A model generated the notes under the pieces. That model worked only from the letters and a program-made list of their open reading frames with translations. It searched no databases and was not told the DNA's origin. Shown here in pieces: positions 25,762 to 34,136 of a DNA stretch of 64,000 bases. Each line of letters begins with the position of its first letter. The stretch's first letter is position 1. Source of the DNA: DQWO01 sp964478545 (GTDB taxonomy: Bacteria; Desulfobacterota; Anaeroferrophillalia; Anaeroferrophillales; Anaeroferrophillaceae); contig CAYZIS010000001.1 in the NCBI GenBank assembly GCA_964478545.1, positions 1 to 64,000 on the forward strand, given 5' to 3'. The position numbers and the translations under genes were made by a program.

Positions 25762-25812
25762 CTTTTAGCCTTTAGCTTTAGAAAACCAAGGCTCTGTGTT
25801 AATGAGAAGCAA
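25757..25812 (+). repeat. R5 repeat, degenerate copy
   Basis: TAGCTTTTAGCCTTTAGCTT followed by a tail resembling the AATCAAGGC...TTA segment of the R5 copies at 10.7 and 20.9 kb. It overlaps the last codons of the methyltransferase gene. Confidence 0.4.
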
Positions 25813-25835
25813 CGCTCAACAGATGACGGCATACA

Positions 25836-25871
25836 AAAAAACGCCGGGGTTTTACAACCCCGGCGTTTTCA
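25836..25871. terminator. Bidirectional intrinsic terminator between the methyltransferase and prpE
   Basis: A 12-bp perfect stem (AACGCCGGGGTT with its complement, loop TTAC). On the minus strand the stem is followed by seven T, on the plus strand by four. It can serve both converging transcription units; for prpE it lies about 200 bases beyond the stop, after an R2 repeat. Confidence 0.9.
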
Positions 25872-25934
25872 GTGACAATATTATTCTTGACGATGTCTCA
25901 GCATATCTCTAACTCATTCTTGCCGGCCATCAAT

Positions 25935-26068
25935 TGCAAAACCACTGGCACAGTAATAGCTTCATAATCGAGGCAGGTAAAACCTGAGCCATGAGGCGCA
26001 CTTTACCGGACGCTGCAAGGGTGAAGGTTGCAGCATAACGAAGAAGATGGAGCTAGTACGAAGCCAGC
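25935..26068 (+). repeat. R2 palindromic repeat (copy 2)
   Basis: Matches the copy at 22914-23064 along its length (GGCACAGTAATAGCTTCAT, AGGCAGGTAAAACCTGAG, GTGAAGGTTGCAGCATAACG, GAAGATGGAGC). It lies between the prpE stop codon and its terminator, so it is transcribed, in antisense orientation, as part of the prpE 3' untranslated region. Confidence 0.75.
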
Positions 26069-26072
26069 AAAA

Positions 26073-27980
26073 CTATTTTTTCCCCTTGCCATACCCCAAC
26101 GGCACCACTGCTTCAGCAATTTCATCAAGCACCGTCGGATCGTCAATAGTTGAAGGCATGCGGAAATCCTCGTTATCGGCAATTTTACGCATGGTACCCC
26201 GCAGGATCTTACCGGAACGGGTTTTGGGCAAGCGATTTACCACCGTCGCCTGGCGGAAAGAGGCAACCGCCCCGATCTGATCCCGGACCATTTGGACCAG
26301 CTCTTTAGCAATTTCACCAGGATCTTTCGTCACCCCGGTTTTCAAAACAAAGAATCCCAGGGGCACTTGGCCTTTCAGATCATCGGCAACTCCCAAGACC
26401 GCGCATTCAGCCACATCCGGATGGGTGGCGACAATCTCTTCCATGCCGCCAGTGGAAAGACGGTGACCGGCCACATTGATAACATCATCCACCCGCCCCA
26501 TGATATAGACATAGCCCTCATCATCAATATAACCACCATCACCGGTGAAATAGTAGCCGGGATACATACTGACATATGATTCCTTATAACGCTGATCCTG
26601 CTCCCACAACGTCGGCAAACAACCAGGAGGCAGCGGCAACTTAATGGTAACGATACCTTCAGTATTGGGACCCAACTCCTTGCCTTCATTGTCAAGAATC
26701 TGGACATTGAAACCTGGCACCCGCTTGGTGGGTGATCCGGGTTTAATCGGAAGTTTTTCAATCCCCAGGCAGTTGCCGGCAATAGCCCAGGCGGTTTCCG
26801 TCTGCCACCAGTGATCAATGACCGGTTTATGCAGCAGGTCGGAAGCCCAGTGATAGGTATCGGGATCGAGACGCTCACCGGCCAGAAAGAGATATTTAAA
26901 ACAGGAGAGGTCATACTTTTTCAGCAGCTTACCCTGAGGATCCTCCTTTTTGATCGCCCGAAAAGCCGTCGGCGCCGTAAACAGCACCTTGACCTTATGC
27001 TCGGAAATCACCCGCCAGAAAGCGCCGGCATCCGGGGTACCCACAGGTTTCCCCTCATAGACGATAGTGGTACAGCCCAGCATCAAAGGCGCGTAGACAA
27101 TGTAGGAATGGCCGACAACCCAGCCGACATCGGATGCCGCCCAGTATACATCCCCGGGCTGCACATCGTAGACATTACGCATACTCCATTTCATGGCCAC
27201 CGCGTGCCCACCGTTATCGCGCACCACCCCTTTGGGAATCCCGGTAGTTCCGGAAGTATAGAGAATATACAGCGGATCGGTGGCGGCCACGGTAACACAC
27301 TCAGTCGGTTCGGCCTGGGCCATGGCATCATCCCAATCCAGATCCCGACCAGCAATCAGTTCGGACTGCACCTGCGGCCGTTGAAGAATGATACATTTAT
27401 CCGGTTTTACCTCGGCCAGCTCAATAGCTTTGTCCAGCAGCGGTTTATAGGCAATAACCTTGGTCGCCCCTTCCAATCCGCAGGAAGCGGAGATAATCAG
27501 TTTCGGCTTGGCGTCATTGATCCGGATTGCCAGTTCATTGGGGGCAAAACCACCGAAAACCACCGAATGGACGACACCAATGCGGGCGCAAGCCAACATG
27601 GCCACCAGAGTTTCGGAGATCATTGGCATATAAATAATCGCCGTATCTCCTTTTTTCAGCCCCTGCGCTCGAATAACCCCGGCAAAACGGGAAACCTGAT
27701 CCTGCAATTCGCGATAGGTAATTTTTTTAACTGTATTGGTCTGGGGACTGTCGTAAATAATAGCGACCTGATCAGCCCGGCCGTTTTCCACATGATAATC
27801 AATGGCATTGTAACAGCTATTCAATTCCCCGCCGGTAAACCAACGGTAAAAATAGGGTTTGCCATAGTCATCCAGCACCTTATCCCATTTTTTCACCCAC
27901 TGGACATCCTCGGCAGCCTCAGCCCAAAAACCATCCGGATCTTCAATGGAACGACGATACGCCTCATCATATTTACCCAT
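26073..27980 (-). CDS. prpE: Propionyl-CoA synthetase (PrpE/ACSS3-like)
   Basis: A 635-residue AMP-forming acyl-CoA synthetase. Adenylation motifs: YTSGTTGIPKGVVRDNGGH (A3), WWQTETAW (A5), YFTGDGG (A7), GRVDDVINVAGHRLSTGGME (A8, hinge) and LPKTRSGKILRGTMRKI (A10, with the acetylatable Lys). The GGHAVAMKWSM segment after the A3 motif and VVHSVVFGGFAPNELAIRI are characteristic of the propionyl-CoA synthetase branch, in contrast to the AcsA 250 bases from the divergent side. GGGGAGG precedes the ATG. It would feed propionyl-CoA into the methylmalonyl-CoA pathway encoded at the right end of the window. Acetate as a secondary substrate is likely. Confidence 0.88.
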   Translation of the reverse strand: MGKYDEAYRRSIEDPDGFWAEAAEDVQWVKKWDKVLDDYGKPYFYRWFTGGELNSCYNAIDYHVENGRADQVAIIYDSPQTNTVKKITYRELQDQVSRFAGVIRAQGLKKGDTAIIYMPMISETLVAMLACARIGVVHSVVFGGFAPNELAIRINDAKPKLIISASCGLEGATKVIAYKPLLDKAIELAEVKPDKCIILQRPQVQSELIAGRDLDWDDAMAQAEPTECVTVAATDPLYILYTSGTTGIPKGVVRDNGGHAVAMKWSMRNVYDVQPGDVYWAASDVGWVVGHSYIVYAPLMLGCTTIVYEGKPVGTPDAGAFWRVISEHKVKVLFTAPTAFRAIKKEDPQGKLLKKYDLSCFKYLFLAGERLDPDTYHWASDLLHKPVIDHWWQTETAWAIAGNCLGIEKLPIKPGSPTKRVPGFNVQILDNEGKELGPNTEGIVTIKLPLPPGCLPTLWEQDQRYKESYVSMYPGYYFTGDGGYIDDEGYVYIMGRVDDVINVAGHRLSTGGMEEIVATHPDVAECAVLGVADDLKGQVPLGFFVLKTGVTKDPGEIAKELVQMVRDQIGAVASFRQATVVNRLPKTRSGKILRGTMRKIADNEDFRMPSTIDDPTVLDEIAEAVVPLGYGKGKK

Positions 27981-28252
27981 ACTGACCTCCCCAAGCTAGT
28001 GGTTGTCTATGATCATCAGCTCATCCGGAAACAGAAATTTCCGGGTAAGCACCAATTAAAACATGAATTTAATCACCTATTCCTGTACGGTAAAATCACT
28101 GTCCTCCAGCCTTATCAACCACCTCTATAAAGATGCATACAATATTGACATTCATAAACCACAAACACCGTTCATGTCAAGAACATATACTCAGTCAATG
28201 CTCGTCAGTCAGAATCCGCCAGAATCATATTCATTGCAGAGATAATGAACAA

Positions 28253-28504
28253 TTGCACAAAGTCAAACCGGGTTTCACTATCAGTATCATCATCATTTTT
28301 CCCTTGACATTTTCACCTTCCCCTTATAAGAAACAATTGCACAAAGTCAAACCGGGTTTCACTATCAGTGTCATCGTCATTTTTCCCTTGACATTTTCAC
28401 CTTCCCCTTATAAGGAGAGATTGCACAAAGTCAAACCGGGTTTCACTATCAGTGTCATCATCATTTTTCCCTTGACATTTTCACCTTCCCCTTATAAGGA
28501 GAGA
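28253..28504 (+). repeat. Three tandem 84-bp repeats with promoter-like motifs, upstream of acsA
   Basis: Three nearly identical 84-bp units at 28253-28336, 28337-28420 and 28421-28504. Each holds TTGACA, then 15 bases, then TATAAG centred on the palindrome CTTATAAG; the second and third units extend it to CCTTATAAGG. Each also holds a second pair TTGCAC-17 bases-CACTAT. They lie in the 749-bp divergent region between prpE and acsA, about 225 bases ahead of acsA. Although 84 is a multiple of three and an open frame runs through, there is no ribosome-binding site, so I read them as regulatory or promoter DNA. The spacer of 15 is shorter than ideal for sigma-70. Confidence 0.7.
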
Positions 28505-28592
28505 ATATCGGCGTAATAAATGCAATTTCACGTTTTATTATGTCACCCTCAACTTTTCAAAAGCACATTGATGACGGACCTGATTGTTAATT

Positions 28593-28704
28593 TACATATC
28601 GGTTCAGTCGGGAAATAGCCTGGACCAACGAAGATGGCAATCAACCTGAATTCGTGCCTATTAAAATGGCAGGAAATCAGGTATTGGTGGTAAGCATCAC
28701 TTAA
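28593..28704 (+). pseudogene. Possible 3' remnant of a gene
   Basis: A short frame (FTYRFSREIAWTNEDGNQPE, then FVPIKMAGNQVLVVSIT and a stop at 28702-28704) reads like the C-terminus of a longer protein but has no start codon or upstream continuation. I cannot name the family. It may be a relic left beside acsA or chance coding. Confidence 0.3.
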
Positions 28705-28729
28705 CTTTTTACAGAGAAGGAGGATTTTC

Positions 28730-30709
28730 ATGGCTGATGCAACAGAGCTGAAAAGTGTATATCCAGTACCGGAAGAATTCCGCAAAAAAGCGTACTTCAA
28801 AAGCCGGGAAAAATACCAAAAACTATATGATGAATCCATCAACGATAGCGATGGTTTCTGGGGACGGATCGCCGAAGAATATGTCACGTGGTTTAAAAAA
28901 TGGGACAAGGTACAAGACTGGAAATTCAGCAAGGATGAAGTCTACCTGAAATGGTTCTTGGGTGGCAAGCTGAACGTTTCCTACAACTGCCTTGACCGTC
29001 ACCTGGAAAAACGCGGCGATCAGGTAGCCCTGATCTTTGAAGGCAACGAACCAACTGTCGACAAAAAATTCACCTATAAAAAACTGCATGAGCTGGTCTG
29101 CAAATTCGCTAACGTGATGAAAGCACACGGCGTCAAAAGAGGTGACCGGGTAACCATCTACCTGCCAATGATTCCGGAACTGGCCATTACCATGCTTGCC
29201 TGCACCCGAATCGGAGCCATGCACTCCATCGTCTTTGGTGGTTTTTCCTCTGAGGCCCTTAAAGACCGGATCCAGGACTGCGATTCTAATTTTCTCATCT
29301 CCTGCAACGCCTACTATCGCGGCGCCAAGGTCATCAACCAGAAAACCAATGTTGATGCCGCAGTAGCCCAGTGCCCGACCATCAAAAATACGATTATCGT
29401 CAAGCACGAAGCCGAAGTCGATGTAGCCATGAAAGCAGGCTATGACCTCTCTTATGAAGATGAGATGGCCAAGGTTGATGCCAACTGCGAACCGGAATGG
29501 ATGGATTCCGAAGATCCGCTCTTTCTGCTCTACACCTCCGGCTCTACCGGTAAACCCAAAGGGGTTATCCATACCACCGGCGGCTACCTGCTCTATACTG
29601 CATTCACTCACAAGAATATTTTTGACTACCATGATGGCGATATCTTTTTCTGCGCTGCCGACATCGGCTGGGTCACCGGGCATTCTTACATCGTTTATGG
29701 TCCCCTGTGCAACGGCGCCACCTCAGTCATGTTTGAAGGGGTACCCAACTATCCGGATGCCGGCCGCTACTGGGACATTATCGGCAAGCACAAAATCAAC
29801 ACCCTCTATACCGCTCCGACCGCCATCCGCGCCATCGCCGGCCAGGGCGACAGTTTTGTCACCAGCCGTCTTGACAAGCTTGACAGCCTGACCCTGCTGG
29901 GCACAGTCGGTGAGCCCATCAACCCGGAAGCCTGGAAATGGTATTATGAGCTGCCCGGCCGCAGCAAATGCCCCATCGTTGATACCTGGTGGCAGACGGA
30001 AAACGGCGGCATCCTGATCACCGGCCTGCCAGGCGCCATTGACATGAAACCCGGCTATGCCACCACCCCGTTCTTCGGAGTTGATCCGATTATTGTTGAA
30101 CCGACCAGCGGTGAAGAGATTAAAGGTCAGGCTGAAGGCGCCCTGTGCATCAAACGCCCATGGCCTGGATTGATGCGCGGCGTCTACGGTGATCCCGATC
30201 GTTTCAGGACGACCTATTTTGTTCAGTATGACGGTTATTATTTCAGCGGTGACGGTGCCATGCGCGATAAAAATGGCGATTACCGGCTTATGGGCCGCAT
30301 CGATGATGTTATCAATATCTCCGGTCACCGGATGGGTACCGCTGAAGTAGAAAGTGCCCTGGTGCTGAATAAGAACGTTGCTGAAGCCGCGGTTGTCGGC
30401 ATGCCCCATGAGATCAAAGGACAGGGCATTTATGCCTATGTAACCTTGAATGCCGGTGTTGAAGGCACTGACGCCCTCAAGAAAGAACTGGTCGCTTTGG
30501 TCCGTAAGGAGATTGGGCCCATCGCCAGTCCGGATAAGATCCAGTGGGCCCCGGCACTACCGAAGACCCGTTCCGGGAAAATCATGCGCCGCATCCTGCG
30601 TAAGATTGCCGCCAATGAAGTTGATATGAAAGGTTTAGGCGACACCTCAACCCTGGCTGATCCTTCAGTGGTCCAAGGCTTGATTGATACCCGGGAAAAT
30701 CGCGGTTAG
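28730..30709 (+). CDS. acsA: Acetyl-CoA synthetase (AMP-forming)
   Basis: A 659-residue acetate:CoA ligase of usual length. Adenylation motifs: LLYTSGSTGKPKGVIHTTGG (A3), DTWWQTENGG (A5), YYFSGDGA (A7), GRIDDVINISGHRMGTAEVE (A8) and LPKTRSGKIMRRILRKI (A10; this Lys is the site of acetylation control in known enzymes). SIVFGGFSSEALKDRI is typical of Acs. AAGGAGG lies ahead of the ATG. The gene is divergent from prpE and is led by the triplicated promoter-like repeats, and it ends in a strong terminator. Confidence 0.95.
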   Translation: MADATELKSVYPVPEEFRKKAYFKSREKYQKLYDESINDSDGFWGRIAEEYVTWFKKWDKVQDWKFSKDEVYLKWFLGGKLNVSYNCLDRHLEKRGDQVALIFEGNEPTVDKKFTYKKLHELVCKFANVMKAHGVKRGDRVTIYLPMIPELAITMLACTRIGAMHSIVFGGFSSEALKDRIQDCDSNFLISCNAYYRGAKVINQKTNVDAAVAQCPTIKNTIIVKHEAEVDVAMKAGYDLSYEDEMAKVDANCEPEWMDSEDPLFLLYTSGSTGKPKGVIHTTGGYLLYTAFTHKNIFDYHDGDIFFCAADIGWVTGHSYIVYGPLCNGATSVMFEGVPNYPDAGRYWDIIGKHKINTLYTAPTAIRAIAGQGDSFVTSRLDKLDSLTLLGTVGEPINPEAWKWYYELPGRSKCPIVDTWWQTENGGILITGLPGAIDMKPGYATTPFFGVDPIIVEPTSGEEIKGQAEGALCIKRPWPGLMRGVYGDPDRFRTTYFVQYDGYYFSGDGAMRDKNGDYRLMGRIDDVINISGHRMGTAEVESALVLNKNVAEAAVVGMPHEIKGQGIYAYVTLNAGVEGTDALKKELVALVRKEIGPIASPDKIQWAPALPKTRSGKIMRRILRKIAANEVDMKGLGDTSTLADPSVVQGLIDTRENRG

Positions 30710-30731
30710 TTTTTTCTTTGAATTCTCAGCA

Positions 30732-30760
30732 AAAAAGGCGGGCTTCGGCCCGCCTTTTTA
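30732..30760 (+). terminator. Intrinsic terminator of acsA
   Basis: A perfect stem AAAAAGGCGGGC with its complement, UUCG-type loop, and five T at the end, 23 bases after the acsA stop codon. The A-run on the other side allows termination in both directions. Confidence 0.93.
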
Positions 30761-30768
30761 CTTATCTG

Positions 30769-30818
30769 CCCAAACATCCTGATAATATATCCTGGCAACA
30801 CAAGTCAAAAAGTTAAGT
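30769..30818 (-). repeat. R1 repeat, half copy (F)
   Basis: About 50 bp matching the right end of R1 copy E (CCAAACATCCTG...CCTGGCAACACAAGTC...AAAGTTAAG). The rest of the element is absent. It is directly after the acsA terminator. Confidence 0.6.
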
Positions 30819-30880
30819 TCTCTTCTTTCAGTTCAAAAAAATCTTGTATGTGATTGCAAGACCTGACCCCCAGGCAAAAA

Positions 30881-31897
30881 ATGATCAACCGCATTGGTTT
30901 TACCTCCAGCATTCCGGTGGAAATTATTTATGCTGCCGGCCTCATACCCTGTGACTTAAACAACCTTTTTATTGGCAATCCGCATCCAGGATTGCTCATT
31001 GAGCAATCAGAGGAATCCGGTTTTCCCGCCACCAGTTGTGCCTGGATCAAAGGAATATATTCCACCGTTAAGAAACACGGAATCAGGAAGGTGGTGGCGG
31101 TAGTCAGTGGTGACTGTAGCAGCACCCATGCCCTGGCTGAAGTGCTGGAATACGAAGGAGTGGAAATTATTCCTTTCGCCTTCCCGCTAAACCGCAGTCC
31201 GGGAAGCATGGAGCTTGCGCTGGAAGAATTTCGCCGCTATTTCAAAATTTCCCAGGACAGCGTTGCGGCCTGCAAACAAAATCTTGATGCCATCCGCCAA
31301 CAGCTCGAGGAGTTGGACCGCCTGACCTGGGAAGAAGGACAGGTAAGCGGGGAGGAAAACCATCGATTTCTGGTTACAGCCAGTGATTTTGGCGGCAACC
31401 CCCAGACTTTCAGCCACGAACTCAATACATTTTTGGCGCTGGCCCGGAGACGGCAATCAAAACCACCATCTCTCCGCCTGGGGGTCATCGGCGTCCCGCC
31501 GATTATCAGTAACTTTTATCCCATCATTGAAGAACTCGGGGCTGAAGTAGTGTTCAACGAGGTACAAAGACAATTCAGTATGCCCGGTGCCAGGAATCGC
31601 GACCTGGCCAGCCAGTATCTTGCCTATACTTACCCCTATGATGCCAAAGGCCGGATTGCCGACATTAAAGCGGAGATCAGCCGACGGCAACTGGATGGTA
31701 TCATCCACTATGTCCAGTCTTTCTGTTTCCGCCAGATTGAAGATATTATCATTAAAAAAGAGCTTTCGGTTCCGGTACTAACCATCGAAGGCGACCGGCC
31801 GGCCCCGGTGGACGGCCGCACCATCACCCGGCTGGAAACCTTCATTGAAATGCTCCTGGGCCGTCAGAAAACGCCACATCCCCGTCCACTTTTCTGA
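30881..31897 (+). CDS. 2-hydroxyacyl-CoA dehydratase D-component-like protein (HgdB/BcrB superfamily)
   Basis: A 338-residue single-component protein of the family that includes the 2-hydroxyacyl-CoA dehydratase and benzoyl-CoA reductase subunits. Conserved parts: IGFTSSIPVEIIYAAGLIPCDLNNLF, FPATSCAWIKG and VSGDCSSTHALAEVLE (two cluster cysteines), GVIGVPPIISNF and IHYVQSFCFRQIEDI (third cysteine). No partner subunit and no HgdC-type ATPase activator is next to it, so a dehydratase role is not supported; stand-alone members of unknown function are common in anaerobes. I prefer the ATG at 30881, where family similarity begins. A TTG at 30854 would start within a repeated phrase also found at 35.56 kb. 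Confidence 0.75.
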   Translation: MINRIGFTSSIPVEIIYAAGLIPCDLNNLFIGNPHPGLLIEQSEESGFPATSCAWIKGIYSTVKKHGIRKVVAVVSGDCSSTHALAEVLEYEGVEIIPFAFPLNRSPGSMELALEEFRRYFKISQDSVAACKQNLDAIRQQLEELDRLTWEEGQVSGEENHRFLVTASDFGGNPQTFSHELNTFLALARRRQSKPPSLRLGVIGVPPIISNFYPIIEELGAEVVFNEVQRQFSMPGARNRDLASQYLAYTYPYDAKGRIADIKAEISRRQLDGIIHYVQSFCFRQIEDIIIKKELSVPVLTIEGDRPAPVDGRTITRLETFIEMLLGRQKTPHPRPLF

Positions 31898-32111
31898 CAA
31901 TCACTCCCGCCGCGAAATCATCACGAATATTGTCAAAGTCTCCAGAACTCACAGAATATCATTATTTACCCTGTAATATCGTATAGTTACATACTAAACG
32001 CCATTCCATTACGCTTTAGTGCAAAAACATCGCCAACCCAATTTATTATGGTATAGTCCTTGCTTTCTTAGTCCACGATGGTTACAATTATACGATAATG
32101 AGGATTATTCC

Positions 32112-33368
32112 ATGATCAAAAATCTGTGGCATTACTGGCAGCGGGGTAAAAATAGTTTCATGGACATGTTCGCTTCCGGCAGTGAGAATCACCACTCACT
32201 GCTTCCTATACGGCAACTGGCTTTTTCCGGCATCAGTTTGACCGAAAGCGAAATAACCTTTCCCATCCCTAACGACAACCACAAAAGCCCTCAGCGCTCC
32301 CAGCCATTACGGTTCTTACAAACATTTTTCGATGCCATCACCAAAGTTCAGGATGTCAGCCTGTTATCCACTGCCGGCCGGCTGCTGTACCAACTGGCAG
32401 ATAGAGAAAGCATCATTTTCGTCGAATACCGGCAGGGAAAACTGATAATCCACACTGCCAGTCGCCAACTAAGCCGGAAGAATGATTTCGGGCGGCGGCT
32501 TATTCAATCAAGCCTGGCAACTTTCCGGAAACTCCCACAGCCCGCCAGTGAAAACGACATACGATTTGAGATTTTAAGCGAACTTGGCAATCTTTCCTGG
32601 CAGGCGAAAACCATCATCAGTCCGCTTCCAGGCCCCCATAAAATTGGCCCGGACCACTTCCTGGCCGCCTTTATCATTGGGAAAAAGCGGGAATCCAGGC
32701 CGCAATGGTCCCGGGAAACCGATCAACTGCTCCATTTTTGCCTCCAGCATGTGGCCATCCGCATGGGGGAAATCAATGCCCTGGAAACCCTACGGCTCAA
32801 TGCCAACACCGACCTCTTAACCGGCGTTCATAATCGCCGTTTTTTCCATGAGGTTTTAAGCCGGGAAAGCGAACGGTCGAATCGCCATAATCAACCCTTG
32901 TCCCTGATCATCCTGGATATTGATCATTTCAAAGTCATTAATGATACTTTCGGCCATCTGGCAGGTGATCAGGTTTTAAGGGAGATCGGCCGGATCACCC
33001 GGGAAAGTATCCGCACCATCGATATGGTCTGCCGTTATGGCGGGGAGGAATTTGCCATCATTCTGCCACAAACCGAGCTGGAAGCCGCCAGTCTGATAGC
33101 CGAGCGGCTGCGCACCAGCATTGCTGAATTTCCTTTTTCCACCGGAGTGGAAAGCCCCCTGATGGTCACCGCCAGCCTGGGAGTGGCCTGCTGGCACGAC
33201 AGCGGCTATCTCAGCAAGCAGGGAACAGAACTAATACAGGCGGCTGATCGAGCGCTCTACGCGGCCAAAGATACCGGCCGCAATCGAACCTGCACGGCCC
33301 CGGAACCCCAGGGGAAATCACCTGGAAAGGGCAGAAAATCGGTTGTCTTTGTTGCTCCTGCATGCTAA
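32112..33368 (+). CDS. Diguanylate cyclase with N-terminal GAF-like domain
   Basis: A 418-residue protein from ATG 32112, which has GAGG 10 bases ahead; the frame extends to 32019 without support. Residues about 70-240 look like a GAF-type sensor domain. The C-terminal GGDEF domain is complete: DLLTGVHNRRFF, LIILDIDHFKVINDTFGHLAGD, active-site GGEEF in CRYGGEEFAIILP, and the I-site R-x-x-D (RTID) five residues before it, so the enzyme should be product-inhibited. It makes cyclic di-GMP. No membrane segment is seen. The next gene, across an R2 repeat, carries a PilZ-like domain, suggesting a local signalling pair. Confidence 0.9.
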   Translation: MIKNLWHYWQRGKNSFMDMFASGSENHHSLLPIRQLAFSGISLTESEITFPIPNDNHKSPQRSQPLRFLQTFFDAITKVQDVSLLSTAGRLLYQLADRESIIFVEYRQGKLIIHTASRQLSRKNDFGRRLIQSSLATFRKLPQPASENDIRFEILSELGNLSWQAKTIISPLPGPHKIGPDHFLAAFIIGKKRESRPQWSRETDQLLHFCLQHVAIRMGEINALETLRLNANTDLLTGVHNRRFFHEVLSRESERSNRHNQPLSLIILDIDHFKVINDTFGHLAGDQVLREIGRITRESIRTIDMVCRYGGEEFAIILPQTELEAASLIAERLRTSIAEFPFSTGVESPLMVTASLGVACWHDSGYLSKQGTELIQAADRALYAAKDTGRNRTCTAPEPQGKSPGKGRKSVVFVAPAC

Positions 33369-33382
33369 AATTCAGCCTATGA

Positions 33383-33523
33383 TGGCTATGAAAAACTCTA
33401 TCTTCGGCCTTAGGCTGCAACCTTCGTCATTACAACGTACTTGTCAGTACACCTCATGACTCAGATTTTGCCTGCCTCGAATATGAAGCGTTTACTGTGC
33501 CATCGGCTTTACGACTTTTTACG
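33383..33523 (-). repeat. R2 palindromic repeat (copy 3, inverted)
   Basis: Reverse complement of the R2 copies at 22.9 and 25.9 kb, with the same order of arms (CTCTATCTTCGGCCTTAGGC, GCAACCTTCGTCATTACAAC, TGACTCAGATTTTGCCTGCC, GCGTTTACTGTGCCATCGGC). It starts 15 bases after the diguanylate cyclase stop and ends 13 bases before the start of the next gene. Confidence 0.75.
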
Positions 33524-33536
33524 AAAGTATCAACCT

Positions 33537-34136
33537 ATGGATGAGAATGATCGTCGAAATTATAATCGCTTGAATGTTTCCCTTTTATTCAGCTGGCAAT
33601 CCCTGACCGCCGAGCTGGAAGAAGGGGTACTGCCGGCTCTCGCCACCGCCGACAACCCTTTTGCTTCCTGGTTTATGGAGCTGCGTCCCCCACTACCTCC
33701 CAACTCCGGGGAGAGTGATGAATTAGGCAGCTATTACCGTAAGTTTAGCAAATATCTGGAAATTATGGAGCGGAAAATCTCCCTGCTCAGCCAGATTATC
33801 TTTCAACCGCCGATGCAGGAATTCTTCCGGCAGCAGCCACTTCCCTTAACCCTGAGTGCCACCGGGCTTTCCTTCCCGGCAGCCGAACCGCTGGATTCCG
33901 GCACCAGAGTGCTGCTGACCTTCTTCCTGCCCTATGCGGCCCAACTGGTCAGGGTCAGGGCTCTCATTCTACGGTCCACGATCCGGGAAAGTCGGAACCG
34001 GAAACAGGCCTACCTGATCGCCGCCCAGTTTATCAATCCGGGAATGGAAATAGAAGATGAAATCGCCCGCTTTATTATTTTAAGCGAAAGAAAACAACTG
34101 CGCCAAGCCCACCGGCACCATGAAGAAAACGCTTAA
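33537..34136 (+). CDS. PilZ-like domain protein
   Basis: A 199-residue protein counted from ATG 33537. The longer frame to 33441 is encoded by the R2 repeat and I discard it. The first line, ENDRRNYNRLNVSLLFSWQS, and the C-terminal part (PLTLSATGLSFPAAEPLDSG, VRVRALILRS, AQFINPGMEIEDEIARFI) match a degenerate PilZ fold: S-x-x-G-x-x-F, hydrophobic strands and a terminal helix. The R-x-x-x-R motif that binds cyclic di-GMP is not clear. The position after a diguanylate cyclase supports a role in the same pathway, which is inference. Confidence 0.6.
   Translation: MDENDRRNYNRLNVSLLFSWQSLTAELEEGVLPALATADNPFASWFMELRPPLPPNSGESDELGSYYRKFSKYLEIMERKISLLSQIIFQPPMQEFFRQQPLPLTLSATGLSFPAAEPLDSGTRVLLTFFLPYAAQLVRVRALILRSTIRESRNRKQAYLIAAQFINPGMEIEDEIARFIILSERKQLRQAHRHHEENA

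Noticed and set aside
26811..28130. 439-codon frame on the plus strand
   Set aside because: It is antisense to prpE, whose motifs are unambiguous; long shadow frames are common opposite GC-skewed coding sequence.
28253..28504. CRISPR array
   Set aside because: The repeats are directly adjacent with no spacers, and no cas genes are present.
28133..28516. 127-codon open frame across the three 84-bp repeats
   Set aside because: The 28-residue repeats only reflect that 84 is divisible by three; there is no ribosome-binding site, and the content is promoter-like DNA.
33441..33536. N-terminal extension of the PilZ-like protein
   Set aside because: This part is the R2 repeat reading through in frame, not family sequence.
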